DNA of 64,000 bases from Anaerolineae bacterium (GTDB taxonomy: Bacteria; Chloroflexota; Anaerolineae; UBA3071): assembly GCA_029907105.1 (NCBI GenBank), contig JARYMM010000003.1:1-64000 (forward strand), in the 5' to 3' direction. A program made the translations under genes and the position numbers. A model generated the notes under the pieces. The model was not told the DNA's origin. It saw only the letters and a list, made by a program, of their open reading frames with translations, and did not search any database. Shown here in pieces: positions 50,744 through 59,792 of this stretch; the stretch's first letter is position 1, and each line of letters begins with the position of its first letter.

Positions 50744-51852
50744 CGCAGGACAACTATGGGCGTGGGCACAAAGACCAGGACGAAGACGAGCATCATCAGC
50801 AAAGCCAGCAGTTTGCGCGGCGGATCGAGTTCGGTGATGTCATCCAGCGGGGCAGCATGGATACGCCCGAAGAGGAGGATCAGGATCACCAGCAGCGACC
50901 AGGTGAACTGCCTGTACAGGAAGTAGTTCAAGATATCCAACCCGGCCAGGGTACCGATGATGACCCAGGTCAGCCCGCGTGCCCGCTTCCCCAGCAGGGT
51001 GTAGATGATATGTCCGCCGTCAAGCTGGCCGGCGGGGATGAGGTTCAGGCCGGTGACGAAGAGCCCGGCCCAGCCGGCAAAGGCCAGCGGATGCAGCCAG
51101 ACATCTTCGCCGCCACCGGGCAGGAAGCGGCCAAAGACGAGAAACTTCAGGGCGATATAGAGCAACGAGTTGCCTTCCCTGAAGACGATCATGCCTTCCG
51201 GCGCCCGCAGGACTTCGGGTCGGATCTCCGATAGGGAGAGGCCCAGGAGCAGGACGGGGATGGCCACGGCCAGACCGGCCAGCGGCCCGGCCATCGCCAT
51301 AAGCAGCAGGCGGCGGCGGTTGACCGCCGGGCCCTTCATGCGGATGAAGGCGCCCATGGTGCCGAAAATGGTCAGGGGCATGGGGATGAAATAAGGCAGG
51401 CTCATGGGCACGCCCAGGCTGCGCCCGACGAAGTAATGGCCCAGTTCGTGCGCCAGCAGGATGCCCAGCAGGCCGGCGGCGAAAGGCCAGCCGCTCAGCA
51501 GGGTAACGCGGGCGCGGACGTCTTCCACGCCCAGGGTCATGCCTGTGTACAGCACCGTCACCACCGTGGCCAGCAGCAGCAGGCTGGCCACCCATGGCCG
51601 GGTCTTGGCCTCTGGGATGTAGCCGCGCACGGCCCGGATCACGTCGGCGTCCTCCTCGCGGCGGAAGAGCGTGGTAAACCCCAGCGTGCGCAGCCGCGAG
51701 GCCACAAGTTCGTAAGCCTGCTCAGAGGCGACCAGCAAACGGCCACGCAAGCGCACCACGAGCGGCGTTTCCTGTTCCACGGTCACATCCCGCGTGGCGA
51801 AGACATCGGCCACATCGGCCCGGATCCGAGCAAGCAATTCAGATGCAATCAT
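50740..51852 (-). CDS. Site-2-protease family metalloprotease (M50)
   Basis: 370 residues, about seven membrane helices. Zinc site HELGH (135-139) and the partner motif NLIPAGQLDGGH with the third ligand; FGTMGAFIRMKGPAVNRR is the usual re-entrant loop. It should cleave membrane-embedded substrates such as anti-sigma factors. The N-terminal 85 residues are a soluble domain. ATG at 51852; GGAGG lies in the heptanucleotide array at 51856-51890, only 3 nt away. Confidence 0.92.
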   Translation of the reverse strand: MIASELLARIRADVADVFATRDVTVEQETPLVVRLRGRLLVASEQAYELVASRLRTLGFTTLFRREEDADVIRAVRGYIPEAKTRPWVASLLLLATVVTVLYTGMTLGVEDVRARVTLLSGWPFAAGLLGILLAHELGHYFVGRSLGVPMSLPYFIPMPLTIFGTMGAFIRMKGPAVNRRRLLLMAMAGPLAGLAVAIPVLLLGLSLSEIRPEVLRAPEGMIVFREGNSLLYIALKFLVFGRFLPGGGEDVWLHPLAFAGWAGLFVTGLNLIPAGQLDGGHIIYTLLGKRARGLTWVIIGTLAGLDILNYFLYRQFTWSLLVILILLFGRIHAAPLDDITELDPPRKLLALLMMLVFVLVFVPTPIVVLR

Positions 51853-51855
51853 CTC

Positions 51856-51890
51856 CTCCAATCTCTAACCTCCACTTTCCAACTTCCAGC
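51856..51890. repeat. Heptanucleotide array (CTCCAAT/TTCCAAC) at the rodA end
   Basis: Exactly five 7-nt units (CTCCAAT, CTCTAAC, CTCCACT, TTCCAAC, TTCCAGC). It forms the whole gap between rodA and the M50 gene and supplies the latter's ribosome binding site. Confidence 0.8.
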
Positions 51891-52978
51891 TAAAACTCGA
51901 TCTTGCGATGTCGCATGGCCACACTCTGGGCCAGGCCAAGCCCCAGCAGAAGCGTGACCAGCGAACTCCCCCCGTGGCTGACAAAGGGCAGCGGGATGCC
52001 GGTCACCGGCAGCAACCGCAGGTTCATGCCGATGTTGATCACGCTCTGCACGAAAACGACCGTGGCCACGCCCACCACGATCAGGCGGCCGAAGCCATCG
52101 CGGGCCATCTCGGCGATGCGCAGCAGCCGCCAGAGCATGATCACCAGCAGCAACAACAGCACCAGCGCACCGATAAAGCCCAACTCCTCGGCCAGGACAG
52201 AGAAAATGAAGTCGGCGTGGCTCACGCGCAGGAACTGAAGCTGGCTCTGGCTGCCGCGGAAAAGCCCTTTGCCCAGCCAACCCCCGGAGCCGATGCTGAT
52301 CAGCGCCTGCTCGATGTTGTAGCTGGCCGCCGGATCGCTCTGCGGGTTGAGGAAAATCAGCACCCGCTCCTGCATGTAATCCTGCAAGGAGAACCACAGC
52401 ACCGGGGCCGCCGCCGCGCCGGCCAGGCCGAACACCAACGCGTGCAGCCAGCGCAAGCCGCTCATGAAAATCATCACCGCTCCCACAGCCAGGAGCACGA
52501 TAGCCCCGCTCAGATGCGGCTGCAGATAGGTCAGCACCACCGGGGGGATCAGCATGGCGATGGCGGCCAGCACATAGCGCCAGCGGCCCATCTCCTCCTC
52601 ATGATCGGCCAGGAACCTGGCCAGCACCAGGATGGTGAGCAGCTTGGCCGGCTCCGAGGGCTGGACGGATAGCCCGATGTCAATCCAGCGCTGGGCACCC
52701 ACCAACGCCTGCCCGGTCACAAACACCGCCCCCAGGAAGCCCAGCGTGACAACGTACAGGACCAGGCTCAGGCTGCTCAGCAGGCGGTAGTCAACGGCGG
52801 CCATCAAGAACATCAGCGCCAGCCCCACCCCGGCGTAGATGATCTGGCGCTGCGTCAGCACGGCCAGCTCCGGCACACTGGACGTGGCGCTGTGGATCAT
52901 GGTAATGCCCAGGCCGATCAGCAATAGGGTGACGACAAGCAATACGATGTCGAAGTGACGCCAATATCTACCGGCCAT
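51890..52978 (-). CDS. rodA: Rod-shape SEDS glycosyltransferase RodA
   Basis: 362 residues, 10 helices, SEDS family peptidoglycan polymerase that works with PBP2. Family motifs: VQPSEPAKLLTILVLARFLA, LQPHLSGAIVLLAVGAVMIF, NPQSDPAASYNIEQALISIGSGG and PLPFVSHGGSSLVTLL. The start at 52978 overlaps the mrdA end by 11 bp. It is RodA rather than FtsW because of its place behind mreBCD-mrdA. Confidence 0.94.
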   Translation of the reverse strand: MAGRYWRHFDIVLLVVTLLLIGLGITMIHSATSSVPELAVLTQRQIIYAGVGLALMFLMAAVDYRLLSSLSLVLYVVTLGFLGAVFVTGQALVGAQRWIDIGLSVQPSEPAKLLTILVLARFLADHEEEMGRWRYVLAAIAMLIPPVVLTYLQPHLSGAIVLLAVGAVMIFMSGLRWLHALVFGLAGAAAAPVLWFSLQDYMQERVLIFLNPQSDPAASYNIEQALISIGSGGWLGKGLFRGSQSQLQFLRVSHADFIFSVLAEELGFIGALVLLLLLVIMLWRLLRIAEMARDGFGRLIVVGVATVVFVQSVINIGMNLRLLPVTGIPLPFVSHGGSSLVTLLLGLGLAQSVAMRHRKIEF

Positions 52979-55067
52979 GGTTCGCCTCGTCTGGCACAGC
53001 GGCCCCGGTATCTTCCTCCATCGAAGCCACCATCTCCTCAGCCGCCGCTCTGCTCTTTTGCAGGTCGAAATAGGCGCGCAGGATCTCGGCGGCCACGGGC
53101 ACGGCCACTGTCGAGCCTTCGCCTCCGCCCTCAATGAAGACCACCAGGGCAATCTCCGGCTCCTCGTAAGGGGCAAAGGCGGTGAACCAGGCATGGGTGG
53201 GGAGATGGCCCTGGGCGTCGCGGTCGGGCCAGCCGTCCTGGTCGCGGTCGGTGAAGAACTCCGCCGTGCCCGTCTTGCCGGCCACGGCCACATCGGGCAA
53301 CCGCGCCTTGGTGGCCGTGCCATGCTCCCAGTTCACTGCCCGATACATCCCTTCCCGCACCACGGCCAGATGCTCGCGGGCGATGGGCAGCTCGCGGATC
53401 AGTTCCGGAGTGAAGTCGCGCAGCACCTGGCCATCCGCACCGGTGATCTGATAGACCAACTGGGGACGGTAGAGATAGCCATCATTGGCCACGGCGGCGG
53501 TGGCATTGACCATCTGCAGCGGCGTGGCCAGGATGTAGCCCTGGCCAATGGCCATGTTGTAGGTATCGCCGGTGACCCAGTTCTCGCCGTAGGTCTGCCG
53601 CTTCCATCTGGCATCGGGCACCAGGCCGGCATTCTCCGCCGGCAGGTCAATGCCCGTAAGGTGGCCCAGGCCGAACAGTTGCGCATACTGGTCGAGCCTC
53701 TCCAACCCCAGGCCCTCGAACTTGCCGTAGCCACCGGCCAGTTGGTAGAAATAGATGTCACATGATTCGGCGATCGCCGTCACCAGGCTGATGCGTCCGT
53801 GCCCATAGCCGAGCTTGTGCACCCAGCAGTAAAAAGGCCGGTCTTGCCGCCGATCCCAGGGGAAATACTTGTTGGGCAGCCAGATCACGCCATCGTTGGC
53901 CCCGTCCAGCTCCTCGCCGTCTCCCAGGAGGGTGCGCGGGGTGATCACCTCCTCTTGCAGGCCGGCGGCGGCGGGGATGATCTTGAACGTCGAACCGGGG
54001 GGATAGATGCCGCTGATGGCGTGGTTGACCAGCGGGCGGTCAAGATCCTGGGAGAGCGCCGCGTAGTCTTCGGCCGAAATGCCTTCGGCAAAGAGGTTAT
54101 TGTCGTAGGCGGGCAGGCTGACCAGAGCCCATACCGCTCCGTTGCGAGGATCCATGGCTATGGCCACGCCAGAGCGGCGGTAGGCCGCCTGCAGGCCGCG
54201 GAGCAGCGCCTCTTCCACCGCCTGCTGCAACTGCAGGTCAATGGTCAGCACCAGGTTATGGCCCGGAACCGGCGCCTGCGGCTCGCCCACAGTGCGCACT
54301 TCACGGCCATGCACGTCCACCACGATGGCCCTCTGGCCTGCCTGCCCGCGCAGCTCGTCCTCAAAGGTCGCCTCCAGGCCGGCCAGGCCGACGTGGTCTG
54401 TGGGCAGGTAGCCGCGCTCCACGTAGGTTTCCACGGACTCGCTGGGAATCGGCCCTGTGTAGCCGATCACATGCGCCGTCAGCGAAGCGCTGGGATATTC
54501 CCGCCGGGGCTGCACCTGCACCCGGACACCGGGCAGATTGGGGCTTTCCTCCTCGATGCGCAAGGCAACTTCACGTGGGACGTTGCCGCTCACCAGAACC
54601 GGACGGAAGCTGGAGGCCTGCGCCGCTTCGGCGATGCGGGCCTGGACTTCGGCCAGGGAGAGCCCTGTCGAAGGCGTCGGCGTGGCAGCGGAGGCAGTCG
54701 TGGCTTTTCCAGGTGTAAGCGCCGACTCTTCGGCCGTCGGCATCGTCTCCAGCAGGTACTTCAAGCGCCGCAACACCTTCGTTTGTTCCATCTCGTCCCG
54801 GGGCAGGTCCTCGGGAATCACCACCACCTGGTAGCGCGGCCGGTTGCGGGCCAGGATGTGCCCCTGCCGGTCGTAAATCACCCCCCGCGGGGCCTCCTGG
54901 GACAGGAGGCGAAAGCGGTTGCTGTTGGCCCGCCAGCGGAAGTCATCTCCCTGCACGATCTGCAGACGCCAAAGCTGCGCTGCCAGCGTGATGAAAGCCA
55001 GCACCACGGCCATGCGCAGCAACAACAGCCGGGATACCGTCCGCCGCGGCCGTCTGGTCCTCACCAT
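52968..55067 (-). CDS. mrdA: Penicillin-binding protein 2
   Basis: 699 residues, class B transpeptidase for cell elongation. N-terminal membrane helix (about 15-37), dimerisation domain (YDRQGHILARNRPRYQVVV), transpeptidase with SxxK in YPPGSTFKIIP (about 357), SCD in AIAESCDIYFYQ and KTG in VAGKTGTAEFF. A Thr/Ser/Ala-rich stretch (about 125-150; TPGKATTASAATPTPSTG) interrupts the N domain. ATG at 55067 has GGAGG 8 nt upstream and overlaps the mreD end. Confidence 0.95.
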   Translation of the reverse strand: MVRTRRPRRTVSRLLLLRMAVVLAFITLAAQLWRLQIVQGDDFRWRANSNRFRLLSQEAPRGVIYDRQGHILARNRPRYQVVVIPEDLPRDEMEQTKVLRRLKYLLETMPTAEESALTPGKATTASAATPTPSTGLSLAEVQARIAEAAQASSFRPVLVSGNVPREVALRIEEESPNLPGVRVQVQPRREYPSASLTAHVIGYTGPIPSESVETYVERGYLPTDHVGLAGLEATFEDELRGQAGQRAIVVDVHGREVRTVGEPQAPVPGHNLVLTIDLQLQQAVEEALLRGLQAAYRRSGVAIAMDPRNGAVWALVSLPAYDNNLFAEGISAEDYAALSQDLDRPLVNHAISGIYPPGSTFKIIPAAAGLQEEVITPRTLLGDGEELDGANDGVIWLPNKYFPWDRRQDRPFYCWVHKLGYGHGRISLVTAIAESCDIYFYQLAGGYGKFEGLGLERLDQYAQLFGLGHLTGIDLPAENAGLVPDARWKRQTYGENWVTGDTYNMAIGQGYILATPLQMVNATAAVANDGYLYRPQLVYQITGADGQVLRDFTPELIRELPIAREHLAVVREGMYRAVNWEHGTATKARLPDVAVAGKTGTAEFFTDRDQDGWPDRDAQGHLPTHAWFTAFAPYEEPEIALVVFIEGGGEGSTVAVPVAAEILRAYFDLQKSRAAAEEMVASMEEDTGAAVPDEANHGR

Positions 55068-55699
55068 TCCAGCTCCTCCCGGCCGGTCCGCCAATGCAGC
55101 CAGCGCAGCAGTGTATAGACCGGTATGATCAGCAAGCCGTTGAAAATCATCGTGGGAAGCATCACCCGCAGCAACGTGTCAAACCAGAAGACGGTGTAGC
55201 CTGCGATATACAACAGGGCCAGATAGAGGAAACCATGCACCGGCGTGGCCACCAGGGCGGCCATCACAGGCAGGGCGATGCGGCCGCGAGTGATGGCCGT
55301 CTCCCCCAGACCGGAAAAGAAGCCAACGGCCATCAGCACCAGGGCAGAAAGGCCAAAAGCGCCGCCGGAAAACAGGTCCAGGCAAAGCCCGCCGACGAAA
55401 CCCCAGACGACCCCCTCCCGCACCCCGCGCAGCACACTCCAGGACACCACGGTCAGCAGCATCAGATCGGGCCTGGCCCCCAGGATGACCAGGTGTGGAG
55501 CCACGGTCGCCTGCAAAAGCGCAACCACGGCCAGCAGCGGCACATAGAGATAGGGGGTGATGACAAACCTCCTCGAAAATAAACCCTGTTCGCAGCGGAT
55601 CGCCAGATCCGCCGCCGGTCCGCCGGATCTGAGGATCCAAATGACATTTCCAAAAAACTGAAATGCACCCGCCTGGACAGCGGGCCAGGTAGCCCTCAT
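55061..55699 (-). CDS. mreD: Rod-shape protein MreD with repeat-derived N-terminus
   Basis: 212 residues. The MreD part (about 47-212) has six helices, with LGARPDLMLLTVVSWSVLRG and LCLDLFSGGAFGLSALVLM as typical features. The first 45 residues come from repeat DNA (55571-55660) and resemble no MreD. ATG at 55699 (or 55702) follows GGAGAA. Alternative: translation from a GTG in YVPLLAVVALL (about 55550), for which no clear ribosome binding site is seen at the right distance. Partner of mreB and mreC in elongation. Confidence 0.82.
   Translation of the reverse strand: MRATWPAVQAGAFQFFGNVIWILRSGGPAADLAIRCEQGLFSRRFVITPYLYVPLLAVVALLQATVAPHLVILGARPDLMLLTVVSWSVLRGVREGVVWGFVGGLCLDLFSGGAFGLSALVLMAVGFFSGLGETAITRGRIALPVMAALVATPVHGFLYLALLYIAGYTVFWFDTLLRVMLPTMIFNGLLIIPVYTLLRWLHWRTGREELEW
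55571..55625 (-). repeat. Foldback element at the 5' end of mreD
   Basis: CCTCGAAAATAAACC (also at 39783-39797) followed by GCAGCGGATCGCCAGATCCG and the palindrome CGGTCCGCCGGATC. The GGATCGCCAGATCC core also occurs, inverted, at 61146-61161. Confidence 0.7.
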
Positions 55700-56059
55700 C
55701 ATTTCTCCACAATCAACGAGAGCAACAGGGCTTTGGTGTCATGCATCGAACGTACCTCCTAACCCGGGCAAGCCGGAACCAAAAGGTTTCACCGCCGAGA
55801 CGCCGAGGACGCAGAGACCTTTTCATGCTTCAGGGTGGCCCGTTGGGCTATGACGACTGCGGTGAATTTTCTTGTCCAGAAAGCAAGAATTGCAGTAACT
55901 ACCTACCCTGTCACTGCGAGCGAAGCGAAGCAGTCTCCTGGAATCGAAACAGGAGATTGCTTCGCCCCTTCGGGGCTCGCAATGACGCCAGCCCACCGCT
56001 ATATCTCACGTGGCAAGGCCGAAGGTAGGCAGTTACGAATTGCATCGGTAAGGTACTGA
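55700..56059. other. Gap between mreC and mreD with repeats
   Basis: Holds a foldback repeat (55910-55986) and the common motif CCGCCGAGACGCCGAGGACG (55791-55810). No gene is seen. It splits the otherwise tight mre operon; whether transcription crosses it is unclear. Confidence 0.65.
55910..55986. repeat. Dispersed foldback repeat (GTCACTGCGAGCGAAGCG type)
   Basis: Ends GTCACTGCGAGCGAAGCGAA and GGGGCTCGCAATGAC, with the inner palindrome CTCCTGGAATCGAAACAGGAG. Confidence 0.85.
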
Positions 56060-56923
56060 TCACCTTGTCTCGGTCTCTTCCGGCAGGTTGCGCAGGTCGG
56101 CCAAAGGCGTGAAGTTGGTGATCACCAGCACCTGCTCCAGATTGCGGAAGTCCACGGTCGGGCGCACGCGGGCCTGCTGGAACATCTCGTAATCCTGCTG
56201 GTACACCTTGCTGATCTGGCCGATGACCAACCCTTTGGGAAACACGCCGCCCATCCCCGAGGTGATGACGATCTCCCCCTCGTGAATGGCCACATCCTGG
56301 GGAACCTGATCCAGCAGCAGCCCTCCGCCGGCCACCCCCCGCACAACGCCCGTCGCCCGCGAGTTCTGCACCAGCGCCGTGACCGCGCTGTTGACATCGG
56401 TGATCAGCAGCACCTCGGCAGTGGTGTCGTGCACCTGGGCAATGCGGCCCACCAACCCCCGCTCGGTCACCACCGGCATCCCTGATCGGACTCCCTGCCT
56501 CTCCCCCAGGTCAATCACGATGAAATCCAGGTAGATGCTGGGGTCGTGCCCGATCACACGGGCGACCACTTCCCCGCCGCGGTAGTCATAGGTGGGATTG
56601 GCCCGGGCAAAGTCCAGCAGATGGCGCAGACGTTCGTTCTCCGCCTCCGCCTCCTTGAGTTGCACGTTTTCGATGGTCAGGGCATCGTTTTCCCGGCGCA
56701 GGCGGGCGTTTTCCTGGCGCAGGGTGCCCAGATCGCGGAGGGTCTGCAAAGCCTCACCGACGCCATGAGCCAGAGTGTTGAAGCGGCTTTGGACAGGGGA
56801 GATCAGGCGAAGGACGATGTCCTCCACCGGTTGCAGATAGCCGACTTCGTGGAGGACGATGGCCAGGAACGTGGCGGCTATGAGGAGGTAAGGTACAGCT
56901 CGGCTCTTGCGCAGACCTTCCAT
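56060..56923 (-). CDS. mreC: Rod-shape protein MreC
   Basis: 287 residues: one membrane helix (about 10-28), a coiled coil (RQENARLRRENDALTIENVQ, 68-105), then two beta-barrel domains with VVARVIGHDPSIYLDFIVID, GMPVVTERGLVGRI and GVVRGVAGGGLLLD. It links MreB filaments to PBP2 and RodA in the periplasm-side space. It begins 3 bp after mreB. Confidence 0.95.
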   Translation of the reverse strand: MEGLRKSRAVPYLLIAATFLAIVLHEVGYLQPVEDIVLRLISPVQSRFNTLAHGVGEALQTLRDLGTLRQENARLRRENDALTIENVQLKEAEAENERLRHLLDFARANPTYDYRGGEVVARVIGHDPSIYLDFIVIDLGERQGVRSGMPVVTERGLVGRIAQVHDTTAEVLLITDVNSAVTALVQNSRATGVVRGVAGGGLLLDQVPQDVAIHEGEIVITSGMGGVFPKGLVIGQISKVYQQDYEMFQQARVRPTVDFRNLEQVLVITNFTPLADLRNLPEETETR

Positions 56924-56926
56924 GGC

Positions 56927-57988
56927 TTATCGCATTGGGCCTCTCCGCTGCATGTCGGTCAGCACCTTGTGCAACATGTCCAGTTCTTCCAGGATCATTC
57001 CCGAACCCAGGGCAACGCAGCTCACGGGATCGTCGGCCACACGCACCTTCATCTTCAATTCCTCGCTCAGCCGTTGATCGAAGCCGCGCAGCAGCGCACC
57101 GCCGCCGGTGAGGACAACCCCGTGCTCCATCAGATCGGCGATCAGCTCAGGCGGCGTCTCATCAACGGCGGCCCGGACAGCCTCCACGATGGTGCTCACC
57201 GGGCTGCTCAGGGCTTCGCGCAGCTCCACACTGCTGACCTCCACCTCTTCCGGCAATCCGGTGATGAGATTACGCCCGCGCAAGGTGACCGTCAGCTCCT
57301 GCTCCAGCGGGTAGGCGGAGCCGGCGGCGATCTTGGCCTGCTCCGCCATGCGCTCGCCGATGAGCAGGTTGTACTTCTGCCGGGCGTAGTTGATGATGCT
57401 TTCATCCATCTCGTCGCCAGCCACGCGCAGCGAGCGGGCGACGACGATGCCGCCCAGAGAGATGACGGCCACCTCCGTGGTCCCACCGCCAATGTCCACG
57501 ACCATGCTGCCCATGGAGTCGGTGATGGGCAGGCCGGCGCCGATGGCTGCGGCGATCGGCTGCTCTATCAGGTAGGCCTTCCGTGCTCCGGCGCTGATGG
57601 AGGCATCGTGCACGGCCCGCTTCTCCACCTCGGTCACGCCGCTGGGGATGCCCACCACCACCCGCGGGCGGGGCACGCGCATCACCATGCGCTCGTGCAC
57701 CTTGTGGATGAAGTAGTGCAGCATCTTCTCGGTGACATCGAAGTCGGAGATGACGCCATCCCGCAGCGGACGGATGGCCACGATGTTGGCCGGCGTGCGG
57801 CCAACCATCTCCTTGGCCTCAGCGCCGATCGCTAACACCTTCTTCGTCTTCGTTTCGATGGCCACCACGGAAGGCTCGTTGATGACGATGCCCTTGCGCC
57901 GCACGTAGACCAGGGTGTTGGCCGTTCCCAGATCAATGCCGATATCCAGGGAAAACAGCCCCAGAAACCAGTTGAGTGGGCTGACCAC
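56927..57988 (-). CDS. mreB: Rod-shape actin homologue MreB
   Basis: 353 residues. Actin-fold motifs: DIGIDLGTANTLVYVR (phosphate 1), VVDIGGGTTEVAVISL (phosphate 2), VLTGGGALLRGFDQRL (adenosine). It organises lateral wall synthesis under the membrane. The start is GTG at 57988 with GAGGAG 8 nt upstream; longer readings have no homology. First gene of mreBCD-mrdA-rodA. Confidence 0.96.
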   Translation of the reverse strand: MVSPLNWFLGLFSLDIGIDLGTANTLVYVRRKGIVINEPSVVAIETKTKKVLAIGAEAKEMVGRTPANIVAIRPLRDGVISDFDVTEKMLHYFIHKVHERMVMRVPRPRVVVGIPSGVTEVEKRAVHDASISAGARKAYLIEQPIAAAIGAGLPITDSMGSMVVDIGGGTTEVAVISLGGIVVARSLRVAGDEMDESIINYARQKYNLLIGERMAEQAKIAAGSAYPLEQELTVTLRGRNLITGLPEEVEVSSVELREALSSPVSTIVEAVRAAVDETPPELIADLMEHGVVLTGGGALLRGFDQRLSEELKMKVRVADDPVSCVALGSGMILEELDMLHKVLTDMQRRGPMR

Positions 57989-58055
57989 AGGTTTTCTCCT
58001 CGATAATTTGTGATATGTGACCAGCGGGGGAACGCTTCTATCCCCTTCACTACAC

Positions 58056-58061
58056 ATTATA
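58056..58061 (-). promoter_or_regulatory. Extended -10 promoter of the mre operon
   Basis: Minus strand TGCTATAAT, with TATAAT at 58061-58056; the -35 is weak (TTTTCC, 18-bp spacer). Divergent from the tilS promoter. Confidence 0.65.
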
Positions 58062-58092
58062 GCACAAGTTGGCCGATAGGGAAAACGAGTGG

Positions 58093-58098
58093 TATAAT
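58093..58098 (+). promoter_or_regulatory. Extended -10 promoter of tilS
   Basis: TGGTATAAT ends at 58098, 28 bp before the tilS ATG; no clear -35. Confidence 0.6.
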
Positions 58099-58126
58099 GT
58101 TGCCGTTGGCAAGCGGAGGATGGAGG

Positions 58127-59620
58127 ATGGAAAGCGAGCGGTTGCTGGGCAGGGTGCGACAGGCCGTGGAGCGGCATCACCTGTGGAGCTGCGGTGAGCG
58201 GGTCGTGGTGGGGGTTTCCGGCGGCCCCGATTCCCTTTGCCTGCTGCACCTCTTATGCCAGTTGCAGCCTGAGTATGAGCTGCAACTTCATGTGGCCCAT
58301 CTCCACCACGGCCTGCGCGGGGCGGCCGCCGACGCCGATGCCGCCTTCGTGGCCGAGACAGCCTCGGCCTGGGGGCTGGAGTGCACGGTGGAGCGGGCAG
58401 ATGTGCTGGCGCTGGCCGCGCAGCCCGGCGTGGCCCTGGAAGAGGCGGCGCGGCAGGCCCGTTACGGCTTCCTGGCCCGCGTGGCCCGAGGCGTCGGTGC
58501 CCGCACCATCGCCGTAGGCCACAACGCCGACGACCAGTCGGAGACGGTGCTCATGCACTGGCTGCGCGGCGCGGGACTGGCCGGCCTGCGGGGCATGCTG
58601 CCGGTGACGCCGCTGGACACGCTGCGGCTGGTCCTGCTGCCGCCCGAGGAGCGGCCTGACACCTGTGGGCTGCGGCTGGTGCGACCGCTGCTGGAAATCC
58701 CCCGCGCCGAGATCGAAGCCTACTGTCAGGAGCACGGCCTGCAACCCCGCTTCGACCGTTCCAACCTGGACACCACTTTCTACCGCAACCGGCTGCGCCA
58801 CGAGCTGCTGCCCCTGCTGGAAACGTACAACCCCCAGGTGCGGGACATCCTGCGCCGCTCGGCGGCGGTGATCGCCGACGACTACGCCCTGCTGCGCAGG
58901 CAGCTCGCGCGGGCCTGGGCGCATACGGTCATCGCCGAAGGGGAAGAGGCTATCGAGTTCGACCTGGCCGCCTGGCGGGCCCTGCCTCGCAGCCTGCAGC
59001 GGGCCACGCTGCGGGAAGCGGTGCACCGCCTGCGGCGCAGCCTGCGCAACATCAACTGGGTGCACATCGAGAACGCCCTGTGGCTGGCGCGGGAGAAATC
59101 CACCGGCACCCAGGCCACGCTCCCACAGGGGTTGCTGCTCACCCTGGGCTACGATCGGCTGCTCGTCGCCGAGGAAGGGTACGAGCCGCCGCCGCCCGAC
59201 CTGCCGCTGCTGCACGCGGCGCGGCTGGCGTTGCCCGTGCCGGGCGTGGTCACCCTGCCGCAGACGAACTGGCGGGTGGAAACCGCTCTGCTGTCGCTGG
59301 CGGAGCTGCCGGCGGGGTGGGAGGAAAACGCCGACCGCTGGCAGGTCTTCCTGGACAGCGAGGCGGTGGGAGGAGAACCTATCCTGCGCTCCCGACAGCC
59401 CGGCGACCGCTTTCAGCCATTGGGCATGGGCGGGCGGAGCGTGGCCCTGGCTGCCTTCATGATCAACGTCAAGCTGCCCCAGGCCTGGCGCGACCGTTGG
59501 CCATTGCTGGCCGGCCGCACGGGCATTGCCTGGGTGGCGGGCTACCGGCAGGACGAGCGCACCCGGGTGACGGCGGCGACGCCAAAGGTGTTGCACGTGC
59601 GTTTCCGCCGCGCCGACTGA
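58127..59620 (+). CDS. tilS: tRNA(Ile)-lysidine synthase
   Basis: 497 residues. PP-loop GVSGGPDSLCLLHLL (31-36 for SGGPDS), LHVAHLHHGLRG and AVGHNADDQSETVLMHWLRG in the N-terminal ATPase, NRLRHELLPLL in the middle and a C-terminal TilS domain (RSRQPGDRFQPLGMGG). It converts C34 of tRNA-Ile(CAU) to lysidine so that AUA is read. GGAGGA is 6 nt before the ATG at 58127. tilS and hpt lie in the same direction 3 kb apart; they are commonly linked in bacteria. Confidence 0.95.
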   Translation: MESERLLGRVRQAVERHHLWSCGERVVVGVSGGPDSLCLLHLLCQLQPEYELQLHVAHLHHGLRGAAADADAAFVAETASAWGLECTVERADVLALAAQPGVALEEAARQARYGFLARVARGVGARTIAVGHNADDQSETVLMHWLRGAGLAGLRGMLPVTPLDTLRLVLLPPEERPDTCGLRLVRPLLEIPRAEIEAYCQEHGLQPRFDRSNLDTTFYRNRLRHELLPLLETYNPQVRDILRRSAAVIADDYALLRRQLARAWAHTVIAEGEEAIEFDLAAWRALPRSLQRATLREAVHRLRRSLRNINWVHIENALWLAREKSTGTQATLPQGLLLTLGYDRLLVAEEGYEPPPPDLPLLHAARLALPVPGVVTLPQTNWRVETALLSLAELPAGWEENADRWQVFLDSEAVGGEPILRSRQPGDRFQPLGMGGRSVALAAFMINVKLPQAWRDRWPLLAGRTGIAWVAGYRQDERTRVTAATPKVLHVRFRRAD

Positions 59621-59622
59621 TA

Positions 59623-59786
59623 CTACAACGATGGTTTTGTCATTCTGAGGAGCGCAGCGACGAAGAATCTCGTTCTGGAGTGGCAAAGTGTCGGCTCCGA
59701 GGAGATTCTTCGCTCCCCTTCGCCTTCGCTCAGGGCAGGCCCTGCGGTCGCTCAGAATGACAGTAAGCAGCGAACCATCGTTGTAG
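59623..59786. repeat. Foldback repeat with outer 14-bp inverted ends (MITE-like)
   Basis: Outer ends CTACAACGATGGTT (59623-59636) and its exact complement (59773-59786); inside is a GTCATTCTGAGGAGCG-type foldback (59639-59761). This copy shows clearer terminal repeats than the other four. Confidence 0.85.
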
Positions 59787-59792
59787 AACTAA

